The notes: generated from the letters alone by a model not told the origin. Shown: positions 8,542-17,698, numbered from the stretch's first letter. The stretch is DNA of 34,252 nt from Alphaproteobacteria bacterium (GCA_018818925.1 JAHJQZ010000081.1:1-34252); one strand, 5' to 3'. Program-made: numbers and translations.

Positions 8542-9006
8542 CTAACCCTCGATCTTTCTGACCCGTACCACCACGTCGACATGGGTGATGGTCATGCCGG
8601 CAGGCGGCTCGGGCAGGCTGGCGACTTTGACCGCGTCGGCGGGAATGTCGATGATGCGACGCTCGTCCTCGATATAGAAATGATAATGGTCCGAGGTGTC
8701 GGTGTCGAAATAGGAACGCGAGGCATCGACCGTCACTTCGCGCAACAGACCCGCCTCGCGGAACTGGTGCAACGTGTTGTAGATCGTGGCGAGCGACACC
8801 TTGGTGCCGGACTTCTCGGCCTCGGCATGCAGTTCCTCGGCGCTGACATGGCGATGCTTGCCGGCGAACAGCAGTTCGGCAAGCGCCACGCGCTGGCGCG
8901 TCGGCCTGAGGCCGGCCATGCGCAGAACCGCCATGAGGCATGGGCGGCGCGATGCCGGCCAGCGGCGGGGGTCGAGCAGTCGATTGGCAAGGGCGTTGTC
9001 GAGCAT
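8542..9006 (-). CDS. irr: Iron response regulator, Fur family
   Basis: Heme- and iron-responsive transcription regulator of Rhizobiales, controlling heme synthesis and iron uptake genes. From ATG 9006 it is 154 residues. The winged helix is residues 30-90 (AGLRPTRQRVALAELLF, then VSLATIYNTLHQFREAGLL). The regulatory part has DHYHF (106-110), the histidine-rich segment used by Irr for heme and metal binding. The Cys-Pro heme motif near the N-terminus of Bradyrhizobium Irr is absent. Upstream frame extension to 9132 is basic and low-complexity and probably not translated. It is divergent from fabA, the usual rhizobial irr/fabA arrangement. Confidence 0.9.
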   Translation of the reverse strand: MLDNALANRLLDPRRWPASRRPCLMAVLRMAGLRPTRQRVALAELLFAGKHRHVSAEELHAEAEKSGTKVSLATIYNTLHQFREAGLLREVTVDASRSYFDTDTSDHYHFYIEDERRIIDIPADAVKVASLPEPPAGMTITHVDVVVRVRKIEG

Positions 9007-9011
9007 TAGAC

Positions 9012-9084
9012 CGTACGGGTTTGCGTCTGTTGCGCCGGAATTTACACCGCCGGCCTCAACAAGAGCAAGACGTTCGGGTTTGCG
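9012..9084. repeat. 14-bp direct repeats in the irr-fabA gap
   Basis: CGTACGGGTTTGCG (9012-9025) and CGTTCGGGTTTGCG (9071-9084) agree at 13 of 14 positions, 59 bp apart. The first lies directly upstream of the irr start. They may be binding sites for a regulator of irr and/or fabA; no known box is recognised. Confidence 0.5.
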
Positions 9085-9149
9085 ACCTTTAGCCTCCCGC
9101 CGCCGGGGTCGCTGCGCAAAAGCACGCAGCAAACCGGGCCTTGCCAGTA

Positions 9150-9178
9150 TTGACCCTTTGCGGCGCGGTCTCTATTGA
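9150..9178 (+). promoter_or_regulatory. Candidate fabA promoter
   Basis: TTGACC (9150-9155) and TATTGA (9173-9178) are 17 bp apart. The -35 matches five of six positions, the -10 three. A start near 9185 would leave a leader of about 35 nt carrying the GGAGG at 9203-9207. Confidence 0.5.
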
Positions 9179-9220
9179 CGACAACCAGACCATTCCCGCC
9201 ACGGAGGCCTGCGTCCGCGC

Positions 9221-9739
9221 ATGACATTGAGCGCCAATTCCTTTTCCTACGAGGAGCTTCTTGCCCATGGGCGCGGCACGTTGCCCGGCCAGGGCGACGC
9301 CAGGCTTCCGGCCCCGCCCATGCTGATGTTCGATCGTATCACCCATATCGATTCGACCGGCGGCGCCTATTCGCGCGGCGTGGTCACAGCCGAACTCGAT
9401 CTTCATCCGGACCTGTGGTTCTACCAGTGCCATTTCATCGGCGATCCGGTCATGCCCGGCTGCCTCGGCCTCGACGCCCTGTGGCAGATGATCGGGTTTT
9501 TCCTGTCCTGGTCCGGGTCGCCGGGCAAGGGACGGGCGCTCGGCGGCGAGATCAAGTTCACCGGTCAGGCGACGGCGGACAAGAAGCTGCTTCAATACCA
9601 GGTCGACATCAGGCGGCAGATGCGTTCGCCGCTGCCGTTCGGCCTCGCCAGCGGCACCGTCACGGCCGACGGCGAGGTGATTTATGTTGCCGAAAACCTG
9701 CGCGTTGGGCTGATTCCGGTATCGGGGGGCACCAAATAG
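9221..9739 (+). CDS. fabA: 3-hydroxydecanoyl-ACP dehydratase/isomerase
   Basis: Introduces the cis double bond in type II unsaturated fatty acid synthesis by dehydrating 3-hydroxydecanoyl-ACP and isomerising the product. It has 172 residues, the standard length, and a hot-dog fold. The active-site pair is seen as His71 in [23 protein letters not shown] and Asp85 in the same stretch. ATG 9221 follows GGAGG at 9203-9207. It is followed 58 bp later by fabB, so the pair forms the unsaturated fatty acid operon. In many rhizobia fabI follows; it is not present here. Confidence 0.97.
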   Translation: MTLSANSFSYEELLAHGRGTLPGQGDARLPAPPMLMFDRITHIDSTGGAYSRGVVTAELDLHPDLWFYQCHFIGDPVMPGCLGLDALWQMIGFFLSWSGSPGKGRALGGEIKFTGQATADKKLLQYQVDIRRQMRSPLPFGLASGTVTADGEVIYVAENLRVGLIPVSGGTK

Positions 9740-9797
9740 CCCTATTTGTGCAGGGATAATTTCGTCATGTCACCTTACGTCAATCAAGGACCGCAAG

Positions 9798-11024
9798 ATG
9801 AAACGCGTTGTCGTCACCGGCATGGGCATCGTCTCCTCGATCGGCAATAACCTTGTCGAGGTCACCGAAAGCCTGCGCGAGGGGCGCGGCGGAATCGTCT
9901 TCTCGGAAGACTACCGGCGCCTCAATTTCCGCTGCCAGGTGCACGGCGAGCCCAAGCTCGATCCGTTCGCGGTTCTGGACCGCCGCACCGCCCGTTTCAT
10001 GGGCAAGGGTGCCGCCTGGAACTATATCGCCATGACCGAGGCGATCGCCCATTCCGGGCTCGAGGACAAGGACGTGCGCCAAAACCCGCGCACCGGCATC
10101 GTCATGGGCTCGGGCGGACCATCGACCATGACGCTGGTCGAGGCCGCCGACATCACGCGCGACAAGGGTCCGCGCCGCATCGGGCCGACCGCCGTCCCCA
10201 AGGCGATGAGCTCGACCGCCTCGGCGACGCTGGCCACCGCCTTCCAGATCCACGGCGTCAACTATTCGATCTCCTCGGCCTGCGCCACGTCCAAGCATTG
10301 CATCGGCAACGGCTTCGAGCAGATCCAGCTCGGCAAGCAGGACATCGTCTTTGCCGGCGGCCACGAGGACCTGCACTGGTCGATGACCAACATGTTCGAC
10401 GCCATGGGCGCCATGTCGACCAAGTACAACGATACTCCGGAAGTGGCCTCGCGCCCCTATGACAAGGACCGCGACGGCTTCGTCATCGCCGGCGGGGCCG
10501 GGGTTCTGGTGCTCGAGGAACGCGAACACGCCAAGGCGCGCGGGGCGCGCATCCTTGCCGAGGTCATCGGCTATGGCGCCACATCGGACGGCCACGACAT
10601 GGTGGCGCCCTCGGGCGAGGGCGGCGCGCGTTGCATGAGGATGGCCATGGACATGGCCGGCATGCCGGTCGACTACATCAATCCGCACGCCACCGCGACT
10701 CCGGCCGGCGACGGCCCCGAGATCGATGCCATCCGCAAGGTGTTCGGCGGCGGCGACAAAACGCCGCCGATCGGGGCGACCAAGGGGCTGACCGGTCACG
10801 CGCTCGGCGCCGCCGGGGTCTGGGAATCGATCTTTTCGATCCAGATGATGAACGAAAGGTTCATCGCCGCCAGCGCCAACATCTTCGAACTCGATCCGGC
10901 CTTTGCCGACATGCCCATCGTCCGCGAGCGGCGCGACAATGTCGATCTCGGTGTCGTGATGTCCAATTCCTTCGGCTTCGGCGGCACCAACGCCACGCTG
11001 ATCTTCAAGCACCCGGACGCCTGA
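9798..11024 (+). CDS. fabB: 3-oxoacyl-ACP synthase I
   Basis: Condensing enzyme that elongates cis-3-decenoyl-ACP. It has 408 residues, normal for KAS I. The catalytic triad is visible: Cys162 in [14 protein letters not shown], His297 in [16 protein letters not shown] and His334 in [12 protein letters not shown]. It ends with the usual [12 protein letters not shown] glycine-rich loop. It lies behind fabA in the same direction and is convergent with the methyltransferase gene 9 bp downstream. Confidence 0.97.
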   Translation: MKRVVVTGMGIVSSIGNNLVEVTESLREGRGGIVFSEDYRRLNFRCQVHGEPKLDPFAVLDRRTARFMGKGAAWNYIAMTEAIAHSGLEDKDVRQNPRTGIVMGSGGPSTMTLVEAADITRDKGPRRIGPTAVPKAMSSTASATLATAFQIHGVNYSISSACATSKHCIGNGFEQIQLGKQDIVFAGGHEDLHWSMTNMFDAMGAMSTKYNDTPEVASRPYDKDRDGFVIAGGAGVLVLEEREHAKARGARILAEVIGYGATSDGHDMVAPSGEGGARCMRMAMDMAGMPVDYINPHATATPAGDGPEIDAIRKVFGGGDKTPPIGATKGLTGHALGAAGVWESIFSIQMMNERFIAASANIFELDPAFADMPIVRERRDNVDLGVVMSNSFGFGGTNATLIFKHPDA

Positions 11025-11033
11025 GGCGCTCGG

Positions 11034-12224
11034 CTAGCGCCTGAACACCCCGACGCATTCGACATGCGCGGTGAAGCGGAACTGGTCGACCGGGGTTGCC
11101 GCGTGCAACCGGTAGCCGGCGCCGACGAGAATCTCGGCGTCGCGGGCGAAGGTGACAGGATCGCAGGACACGGCGACGACACGCCTGATTTTCGATTTGG
11201 CGATCTCGCGGACCTGGGCCTCGGCGCCGGCGCGCGGCGGGTCGAAGACCAGTCCGTCGAAACGTTCCAGTTCCCGTGCCGTCAGCGGATCACGGAAGAG
11301 GTCGCGGACCTCGGTGCCGATGCGCCTGAGACCGGGCGTCGCCTGCAAGGCCCTGTCGCATGCGGCGATGGCGCGGGCGTCCGAATCGACGGCATAGACC
11401 TGCGAGGCCGAGGCCAGGCGCAACGCGAATGTGCCGGCGCCGGCAAACAGATCCGCGACACGCCTCGCCGGTTCGAGCGCCTCGCTGACCAAAGCCGAGA
11501 GCGCCTCTTCGCCGGCAAGGGTCGGCTGCAGGAAGGGCGCGACCGGCAGGTCGAGCCTTGCGGCGCCAATCGTGACGACGGGCTGGCGCCTCAGGATCAG
11601 CACCTCGCCGTTGAGCGCGACGCGGGCGAGATCGAACCTTTGGGCCAGCGCGGCGAAATCGGGCTTGTGCCCGGTCTTGGCCACAAGGGCGAGATCGATG
11701 CCGGTGGCGCTCGCCGTCAGCAGCGCCTCGGCATTGGAGCCGAGCTGGCGGCTGGCGGCGTGGGCGATCTCCGGCGCGGCGCGCAGGTCCGGCGCGAGGA
11801 TCGGGCAGGTCTCGAATATCTCAAGTTCGTGGCTTTTCCAGGCGGTGAAGCCGGCGCCCTGCGGCGTCGCCCGCAAGGTGACGCGGCGCCTGCCCGCGCC
11901 ATGAGCGTCGATGAGCGCACCGACGGGCACGGCGATGCCGGCGCGTTCGAGAGCCGAAACGACGAGGCCACGTTTCCAGTCGCGATAGGGCGCTTCAGCC
12001 CAGTGCTGTAGCTGACAGCCGCCGCAGCGCCCGAAATGCGGGCAGAACGGCGCGATCCTGTCGAGGCTCGGCGTCACGATTTCATCGATCTCGGCCCGCT
12101 GGCCGTCGACAAACGCCCGCACGCTTTCGCCCGGCAGGGCGTAGGGCACGAAGACGCGCCCGGCGCCGGTTTCCGCCACCGCCTCGCCGCGCGCGCCCAT
12201 GCCCTCGATGACCAGCATCCGCAT
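11034..12224 (-). CDS. TrmA/RumA-family RNA (uracil-C5) methyltransferase
   Basis: SAM-dependent methyltransferase that most likely makes 5-methyluridine in 23S rRNA (RlmC/RlmD type). It has 396 residues. The N-terminal region is TRAM-like. Four cysteines suited to a [4Fe-4S] cluster are Cys61, Cys67, Cys70 and Cys140. The SAM site is ADLFAGAGTFALRLA, with FDPPRAGAE as motif IV, and the catalytic cysteine is Cys354 in VSCDPVTFARD. The exact target uridine cannot be told from the sequence. It overlaps nothing and is convergent with fabB; the PfkB kinase lies upstream in the same direction with a 36-bp gap, so they may be co-transcribed. Confidence 0.88.
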   Translation of the reverse strand: MRMLVIEGMGARGEAVAETGAGRVFVPYALPGESVRAFVDGQRAEIDEIVTPSLDRIAPFCPHFGRCGGCQLQHWAEAPYRDWKRGLVVSALERAGIAVPVGALIDAHGAGRRRVTLRATPQGAGFTAWKSHELEIFETCPILAPDLRAAPEIAHAASRQLGSNAEALLTASATGIDLALVAKTGHKPDFAALAQRFDLARVALNGEVLILRRQPVVTIGAARLDLPVAPFLQPTLAGEEALSALVSEALEPARRVADLFAGAGTFALRLASASQVYAVDSDARAIAACDRALQATPGLRRIGTEVRDLFRDPLTARELERFDGLVFDPPRAGAEAQVREIAKSKIRRVVAVSCDPVTFARDAEILVGAGYRLHAATPVDQFRFTAHVECVGVFRR

Positions 12225-12260
12225 GTCAGCCGTTCCGGCGGCCCGGATGCCCGGGCCGGG

Positions 12261-13184
12261 TCAGCCGACGGTCTCGAACAGACGCATGACGTCGTCGCGC
12301 TTGCACAATTGCGTGCCCGGCGTCATGGCCGCGGCGGCGCCGGCGGCGATGCCGAGCTTGAAGGCCTTGAGGCGGTCCCAGCCCTCGCTCAATGCCCAGA
12401 CCATGGCGCCGAGGAAGCTGTCGCCGGCACCGACCGTTGACTTGGTCGGCACATGCAGGGCCGGCAGGCGAATGAGCTCGTTCTCGTAGGCCAGCATGGC
12501 GCCTTCCGCGCCGAGCGTGATGGCCAGCAAGGTGGTCCTGCCGCGGCCGATCACCGTCATCGCCGCTTCACGCGCCGAAGCTTCGTTGAGCGTGTCGCCA
12601 GCCAGATGCCGCAGTTCCGAAAGGCTCGGCTTGGCGAGGTAGACGTCGGCATTTTCGAGCGTGTATTCCAAGGCATGGCCGGAGCTGTCGAGCACGAACC
12701 TGGCGCCGTTCTTCTTGGCCATGTTGGCGATCTTGACCAGGAGGTCGTCAGGCGCGCCGAGCGGTATCGAGCCGCTGGCGACAACGTATTGCCCGCGAAA
12801 TTCGTCGACCTTGTCGAGACAGGCGTCGATGGCATCGCTCGAGATCGGCTCGCCTTCGGGCACGAAACGGTATTCGAATCCCGAGGAGCGCTCATACATG
12901 TTGAAGCACAGGCGTACCGGGGCGGTGTTGGGAATATAGATCGACTTGTAGGGCTGGTTGATCAAAAGCTCGGCCAGAAGCGTGCCGGTGGCGCCGCCGC
13001 CGACATAGAGCGATTCGACGTCGCCGCCGAGATTGGAGATGACACCGGCCACATTGATGCCGCCGCCGCCCGGCTCATAGGTGAGCGGCGTGGTGCGGAC
13101 CTTGTGGACCGGGCGCAGCAATTCGGTCTCGCCCGAGACGTCGACCGTGGGATTGAGGGTGATGGTGAGGATGCGGGAGGACAT
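12261..13184 (-). CDS. PfkB/ribokinase-family sugar kinase, probable phosphofructokinase
   Basis: Kinase of 307 residues, probably acting on a sugar phosphate as a 1-phosphofructokinase or 6-phosphofructokinase II. It begins with ILTITLNPTVDVS, the start typical of the 1-PFK/PfkB/tagatose-6-phosphate kinase branch, and has GGGGINVA at 39-46. The PfkB signature 2 is TVGAGDSFLGAM with the catalytic Asp255. No fructose PTS gene is nearby, so the 6-phosphofructokinase reading is slightly favoured, but the substrate is not settled. Confidence 0.85.
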   Translation of the reverse strand: MSSRILTITLNPTVDVSGETELLRPVHKVRTTPLTYEPGGGGINVAGVISNLGGDVESLYVGGGATGTLLAELLINQPYKSIYIPNTAPVRLCFNMYERSSGFEYRFVPEGEPISSDAIDACLDKVDEFRGQYVVASGSIPLGAPDDLLVKIANMAKKNGARFVLDSSGHALEYTLENADVYLAKPSLSELRHLAGDTLNEASAREAAMTVIGRGRTTLLAITLGAEGAMLAYENELIRLPALHVPTKSTVGAGDSFLGAMVWALSEGWDRLKAFKLGIAAGAAAAMTPGTQLCKRDDVMRLFETVG

Positions 13185-13524
13185 GCAACGACCTGTTTTG
13201 TGTACCGGGGGGCGGTGTGGCTCTTGTGCAATCGCGCCTTTTTTCGCGGGCCTTGGCGTTTGTTCTGGTTCTCAGGTGCCGGCCTTGTCGCGCCAGGCGC
13301 TTGGGCACACCCGTTTCCAATAGAATTGGATCGACCGCAAGTCCTTAACTTGTCGCAAATCCGACAGAAGGCGCCTTCGGAGCGAAGCGAAGGCCCGGCG
13401 ACCACGGCGATGCTGGCCGCTTGCGGCCGATGCGTCAAGTCGGCACGCGGCCCAGAACGCGATCGGGGGGCGGCTCATTGCCGCCCCCCGCGCCGATCTC
13501 GCCGCTTTTTGGCAGATCGTCCGA
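13185..13524. other. Intergenic region between pfkB-like gene and ABC operon
   Basis: About 340 bp with no convincing gene. It holds the upstream region of the PfkB gene on the right of 13184, a small palindrome CAAGT-N5-ACTTG (13338-13352), a GCCTTCG/CGAAGGC hairpin at 13373-13394 that resembles the small stem of the palindromic repeats near 19.4 kb, and the strong hairpin described at 13464-13490. Confidence 0.5.
13464..13490 (-). terminator. Strong GC hairpin after the ABC transporter operon
   Basis: A perfect 11-bp stem, CGGGGGGCGGC with GCCGCCCCCCG, closes a 5-nt loop. It lies 34 bp after the stop of the substrate-binding protein gene. No T-run follows on either strand, so it is a terminator-like or 3'-end-stabilising hairpin rather than a textbook terminator. 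Confidence 0.6.
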
Positions 13525-14505
13525 CTACATGCCGACCGTGTCGGTGATGGCGGTCGTGTAGGCGCCTTCCGGCGTCTTCTCGATGATGCCCTGATCCAGA
13601 AGCGCCTTGACCGTGCGTTCGTAGGTGGTCAGGTCGAGTGCCGGATCGCTGGCATCGACGAGCTTTGAAACCTCGCCGACCATGTAGAACTGGTGATCGT
13701 ATTCGGCCGCACCGGTTTCGTCGCTGTCGACGACGATCTGGGCCGCTTCCTCGGGGTTGTCGAGCGCATAGGCCCAGCCCTTCATCGAGGCAGCGACAAA
13801 GCGCACATAGGCGTCGGTCCTGGCCGGATCGGACAGATCGTCCTCCATGACGTAGAGGCCATCCTCGAGCAGGTCGTTGCCCATTTCGGTGTAGTTGAAG
13901 ATGGTCAGGTTGTCCGGGCCGTATCCGGCGTCGAGCGCCTGGCCGTATTCGTTATAGGTCATGACCGAGATGCAGTCGGCCTGGCCCTGGATCATCGGCT
14001 GGATGTCGAAGCTCTGCTGCAGAACCGTGACGCCGCCGGCGGAACCGTCGGTGGCGTAGCCGAGCTTGTTCATCCAGGCAAAGAACGGATACTCGTTGCC
14101 ATAGAACCAGACGCCAAGCGTGTGGCCGGGGAAATCGGCCTCGGATGTGATGCCGGTTTCGGTGGGGCAGATCATCATCAGGCCCGAGCGCTTGAACGGC
14201 TGGGCGATGTTGACGAGCGGCACGCCCTTTTCGCGGGCCGCGACCGCGCCACCCATCCAGTCGACGATGATGTCGGCGCCGCCGCCGGCGATCACCTGCT
14301 CGGGCGCGATATTGGGACCGCCGGGCAGAATGGTGACGTTCAGATCGGCCTCGTCGTAAAGACCCTTGGCCTTGGCCACGATATAGCCGGCGAACTGGGC
14401 CTGGGTCACCCACTTGAGCTGCAGGGTGATATCGTCCGCAGCCTCGGCGGCAAAGCCAGTCATCGCCATCGCACCTGCAAGCAGTCCGGTCATCAGTTTG
14501 TTCAT
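13525..14505 (-). CDS. ABC transporter substrate-binding protein, NMT1/THI5-like
   Basis: Periplasmic solute receptor of 326 residues. A signal peptide ends at GFAAEAADD. The mature part opens with ITLQLKWVTQAQFAGYIVAKAKGLYDEA, typical of the NMT1/THI5 family that binds thiamine-pyrimidine precursors, riboflavin and related ring compounds. SD sequence GAGGAAAG precedes ATG 14505. It is the last gene of a four-gene operon (ATPase, permease, permease, receptor). No TPP-riboswitch box (CTGAGA) is visible in the operon leader, and a RutR-type operator lies upstream. Pyrimidine bases or their dihydro or ureido products are therefore more likely ligands than thiamine precursors. The ligand is inference. 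Confidence 0.9.
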   Translation of the reverse strand: MNKLMTGLLAGAMAMTGFAAEAADDITLQLKWVTQAQFAGYIVAKAKGLYDEADLNVTILPGGPNIAPEQVIAGGGADIIVDWMGGAVAAREKGVPLVNIAQPFKRSGLMMICPTETGITSEADFPGHTLGVWFYGNEYPFFAWMNKLGYATDGSAGGVTVLQQSFDIQPMIQGQADCISVMTYNEYGQALDAGYGPDNLTIFNYTEMGNDLLEDGLYVMEDDLSDPARTDAYVRFVAASMKGWAYALDNPEEAAQIVVDSDETGAAEYDHQFYMVGEVSKLVDASDPALDLTTYERTVKALLDQGIIEKTPEGAYTTAITDTVGM

Positions 14506-14574
14506 GTGTGCACTTTCCTCGTTGGGGGCCGTGGTGCCGCCGGACCGCTGGTCACGGCGGCATGGCCCGGGTTG

Positions 14575-15678
14575 TCACGTCCGCCCGGTTCGGATGGACG
14601 GATGCCAGAACGTGACCGCCCGCTCGATGAGGGCGATCACGGCGTAGAAGACGGAACCGCTCACCGCCGCCACGGCGATTTCCGCCCACACCAGATCGAT
14701 GTTGAGCTTGCCGACCTCGGTCGATATCCGGAAGCCCATGCCGACGATGGGGGTGCCGAAGAATTCGGCGACGATGGCGCCGATCAGCGCCAGGGTCGAA
14801 TTGATCTTGAGGGCATTGAAGATGAAGGGCATGGCCATGGGCAGCCTCAGGCGCAAAAGGGTCTGCCAGTAGTTTGCGGCATAGGTGCGCATCAGGTCGC
14901 GCTCGATGTGCCCGGATTCGTTGAGGCCGGCGACGGTGTTGACCAGCATGGGGAAAAACGTCACCGCGACGACGACGGCGGCCTTGGACGGCCAGTCGAA
15001 GCCGAACCACATGACCATAATCGGGGCGATGCCGATGATCGGCAGGGCCGAGACGAAATTGCCGATGGGTAGCAGGCCGCGTTTGAGGAATGGCGAACGG
15101 TCAACGAGGATGGCCACGACGAAGCCGGCGCCGCACCCCATGGCATAGCCGGAAAGCACCGCCTTGACGAAGGTCTGGATGAAGTCGGCGAAAAGAATGG
15201 GCACCGAATCAAGGATGCGCATCCAGATTGTGCTCGGTGGCGGCAGCAGCACCTGCGGGATCTGGGCGCCTCGGGTCACCACTTCCCAGACAAAGACCAG
15301 CATCAGGCCGAAAACCAGCGGGATGACGAGGCCGAGCGGCCGCTCGGGCAAGCGCCCGCCGGTGATCGAGAATGACAGTTCCTCGATGAACAGCCAGGAG
15401 AACATCCAGACGGCGACAAGCGCCAGCCAGACGTGGAGCGGGGCGGTCTCCTCGAAGCCGGGCAGGCTGACCACGAGGATCGCCGCGCCGGCAAGCGCGA
15501 GCGCGCCGTCGACCCAGAGGCTCATCGCGACGCGGAAGCGCAGCAGCGTCAGAAGGCCAGCAAGGAAGAATCCGAGATAGATCGGGCTGGCGGCATCGGC
15601 CAGGGCGGCGGCGAGTCCGGCGCCGCCGGCGACGCCGGCGAAGATGGCGATGGCGCGCTGCAGGTCGGTCAGATTCAT
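14575..15678 (-). CDS. ABC transporter permease (second of pair), with N-terminal extra TM region
   Basis: Inner-membrane permease of 367 residues in the BPD_transp_1/SsuC-like family. The start is ATG 15678, which overlaps the stop of the first permease as ATGA, giving MNLTDLQRAIAIF. The first 120 residues contain about four short hydrophobic segments not found in ordinary SsuC-type permeases. The standard domain follows, with the cytoplasmic EAA-like loop around MRTYAANYWQTLLRLRLPMAMPFIFNALKI. The long open frame upstream of 15678 is a shadow of the first permease. It should pair with the product of 15675-16607. Confidence 0.9.
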   Translation of the reverse strand: MNLTDLQRAIAIFAGVAGGAGLAAALADAASPIYLGFFLAGLLTLLRFRVAMSLWVDGALALAGAAILVVSLPGFEETAPLHVWLALVAVWMFSWLFIEELSFSITGGRLPERPLGLVIPLVFGLMLVFVWEVVTRGAQIPQVLLPPPSTIWMRILDSVPILFADFIQTFVKAVLSGYAMGCGAGFVVAILVDRSPFLKRGLLPIGNFVSALPIIGIAPIMVMWFGFDWPSKAAVVVAVTFFPMLVNTVAGLNESGHIERDLMRTYAANYWQTLLRLRLPMAMPFIFNALKINSTLALIGAIVAEFFGTPIVGMGFRISTEVGKLNIDLVWAEIAVAAVSGSVFYAVIALIERAVTFWHPSIRTGRT

Positions 15679-16607
15679 GGCCTGACCCCCATCATGGTAT
15701 TGACCAGGCGTTCGCTGAGCTCGACGAGATAGACAAGCACCGCCGCCAGCGCCGCCGCGAGCAGCAGGGCCGCCCAGATCTGGATGGTCTGGCCGTTGTA
15801 GGAACCGGTCAGCAGGCGCACGCCGAGGCCGCCGCCGGCGGCGTTCGACAATTCGCCGACCACGGCGCCGATCAGCGAAATGGCGATGCCGACCCGCATG
15901 GAGGCGAACAGGTACGGCACCGCCGAAGGCCAGCGCAACAGGGTGAAGACCTGTCCGGGGCGGGCGTAATAGGTGTGCATCAGATCGAGCTGGAGCGCCT
16001 CGGGCGAGCGCAACCCCTTGACCATGCCGACCACCACCGGAAAAAAGCTCAGATACATCGAGATCAGCGCCTTGGGCACCATGCCGGTGACCCCGACCGC
16101 GCCGAGGCCGACCACGACCATCGGGGCGATGGCAAGGATCGGCACGGTCTGGGAGGCGATGATCCACGGCATCAGCGAGCGGTTGGACGCGTCGTTGTGG
16201 ATGATGATGATGGCCAGGCCGACGCCGAGGGCCGTACCGAAGACAAAGCCCAGAAGCGTCGCCGACAGCGTCACCCAGGCGTGATAGGCGAGCGACCGCC
16301 GCGAACTGAAATCGGTGGCAATGGTGGCCTCCCAGATTTCGGCGACGATCTGGTGCGGCGTCGGCAGGACCGGCTTGGTCTGGTTCCAGGTCTGTTCGAT
16401 GAACGCGAAGGCCGATACCGTCTCGCCGGCCCGCTCGTTGAGCTTGACCTGCCAGGGCGCGTTCATCTGGACGGCCATCACGTACCAGAAGGAAAGAATG
16501 GCAAGGACGACGATGATGACCGGCAGGGCCGAACCGCGCCAGAGGCCAGCGAGAAACGCGCGCATGCCGGCGGCGCCGCGCGGCGCGGAAATGTCCGCCG
16601 CGCTCAT
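15675..16607 (-). CDS. ABC transporter permease (first of pair)
   Basis: Inner-membrane permease of 310 residues, BPD_transp_1 family. It has about six hydrophobic segments; the EAA-like loop is seen as DLMHTYYARPGQVFTLLRWPSAVPYLFASMRVG. ATG 16607 overlaps the ATPase stop by one base; a GTG one codon earlier is possible. It overlaps the next permease by 4 bp. The tight spacing points to one translationally coupled operon encoding a heterodimeric channel. Confidence 0.92.
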   Translation of the reverse strand: MSAADISAPRGAAGMRAFLAGLWRGSALPVIIVVLAILSFWYVMAVQMNAPWQVKLNERAGETVSAFAFIEQTWNQTKPVLPTPHQIVAEIWEATIATDFSSRRSLAYHAWVTLSATLLGFVFGTALGVGLAIIIIHNDASNRSLMPWIIASQTVPILAIAPMVVVGLGAVGVTGMVPKALISMYLSFFPVVVGMVKGLRSPEALQLDLMHTYYARPGQVFTLLRWPSAVPYLFASMRVGIAISLIGAVVGELSNAAGGGLGVRLLTGSYNGQTIQIWAALLLAAALAAVLVYLVELSERLVNTMMGVRP

Positions 16608-17407
16608 CACGCGTCTTCCTCGTAGGAATGCCCGGCCCTCAGGCCCTCGCGGACGCGGTGGGCGATCTTGAGGAATTCCGGCGTGTCGCGGATTTCGAGC
16701 GGGCGCTGTTTCGGCAAGGGGCTTTCGATGATGTCGGTGACGCGACCGGGGCGGGGCGACATGACGACGATCTTGGTCGACAAATAGACCGCCTCGGGAA
16801 TGGAATGAGTGACAAAGCAGATGGTTTTCCTGGTGTCTTCCCAGAGCTTTAGAAGCTGTTCATTGAGGTGGTCACGGACGATCTCGTCGAGGGCGCCGAA
16901 AGGCTCGTCCATTAAAAGGATGTCGGCGTCAAAGGCCAGGGCCCTGGCGATCGAGGCGCGCTGCTGCATGCCGCCGGAGAGCTGATAGGGGAATTTCTTC
17001 TCGAAGCCGGTCAGGTTGACCAGGTCGAGCGTGCGCTTGACGCGCTTTTGCTGCTCGGCCTTGGTGTAGCCCATGATCTCGAGCGGCAGGGCGATGTTGT
17101 CGGCGACATTACGCCAGGGCAAAAGGGCCGGTGCCTGGAACACATAGCCATAGGCGCGGTCGGAGCGGGCATTGGCCGGGGTCTCGCCATTGATGCTGAC
17201 GATGCCGGCTGTCGGGGTTTCGAGATCGGCGAGCACGCGCAGGAAGGTCGTCTTGCCGCAGCCGGACGGTCCGATGAAGGAGACGAACTCGCCGCGCTCG
17301 ATCTCGAGATTGACGTCGGACAAGGCCTCGACCGGCCCGTCCTTGGTCTTGAAGGTCAAGGAGAGCTTGCTGGCGGAAACAACGGCGGTCATTCGGGCGA
17401 ACCCCAC
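16607..17407 (-). CDS. ABC transporter ATPase for the NMT1-type importer
   Basis: Cytoplasmic ATPase of about 266 residues that powers the importer. Motifs in order are Walker A GPSGCGKTT, Q-loop VFQAPALLPWRN, signature LSGGMQQRASIARAL, Walker B ILLMDEPFGALD and switch histidine in VTHSIPEA. I give the GTG at 17407 because GGAAG lies about 8 nt upstream; ATG 17392 would give a protein five residues shorter and is almost as good. It is the first gene of the operon. About 200 bp of leader separate it from a perfect RutR-type palindrome at 17608-17627. Confidence 0.93.
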   Translation of the reverse strand: MGFARMTAVVSASKLSLTFKTKDGPVEALSDVNLEIERGEFVSFIGPSGCGKTTFLRVLADLETPTAGIVSINGETPANARSDRAYGYVFQAPALLPWRNVADNIALPLEIMGYTKAEQQKRVKRTLDLVNLTGFEKKFPYQLSGGMQQRASIARALAFDADILLMDEPFGALDEIVRDHLNEQLLKLWEDTRKTICFVTHSIPEAVYLSTKIVVMSPRPGRVTDIIESPLPKQRPLEIRDTPEFLKIAHRVREGLRAGHSYEEDA

Positions 17408-17607
17408 TTCATGCGCTTCCGGCCCCAGCCAATCTGCCGCGCTGGACCCATCGCCGGATCATGCAAGATCGATGCCGGTTCGGCCAGACGAAATGCGACA
17501 ATATGACGCGAAACAAAGGGGAAAAACGCCGGAAATGCGGACGTCTGGAAGCAGAAAGATCTGGCGCCGGGCGGGCCGCCACCAGGCTGGGCATAGGATT
17601 GCCGTCA

Positions 17608-17627
17608 ATTTGACCATCTGGTCAAAT
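17608..17627. promoter_or_regulatory. RutR-type operator upstream of the ABC importer operon
   Basis: ATTTGACCA-TC-TGGTCAAAT is a perfect inverted repeat with 9-bp arms; its core TTGACCANNTGGTCAA (17610-17625) agrees at all 14 fixed positions with the E. coli RutR consensus as I recall it. It is about 200 bp upstream of the ATPase start and about 130 bp downstream of the hydantoinase stop. It most likely controls the importer operon. Confidence 0.8.
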
Positions 17628-17698
17628 CGTGACTATTCGATAGGCATTTGGCGCAACATCAGATGCCGTTCCGACCGGACGCGACGCGAGCCGATATG

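Noticed and set aside
9780-11012. 410-codon antisense frame opposite fabB
   Set aside because: Shadow of fabB: covers it almost exactly and lacks any family signature.
13693-15072. 459-codon + strand frame opposite the ABC receptor and permease
   Set aside because: Runs across two confirmed - strand genes; composition typical of a shadow.
17408-17600. TPP riboswitch in the importer leader
   Set aside because: An NMT1-type receptor suggested one, but no CTGAGA box is present on the - strand of this leader.
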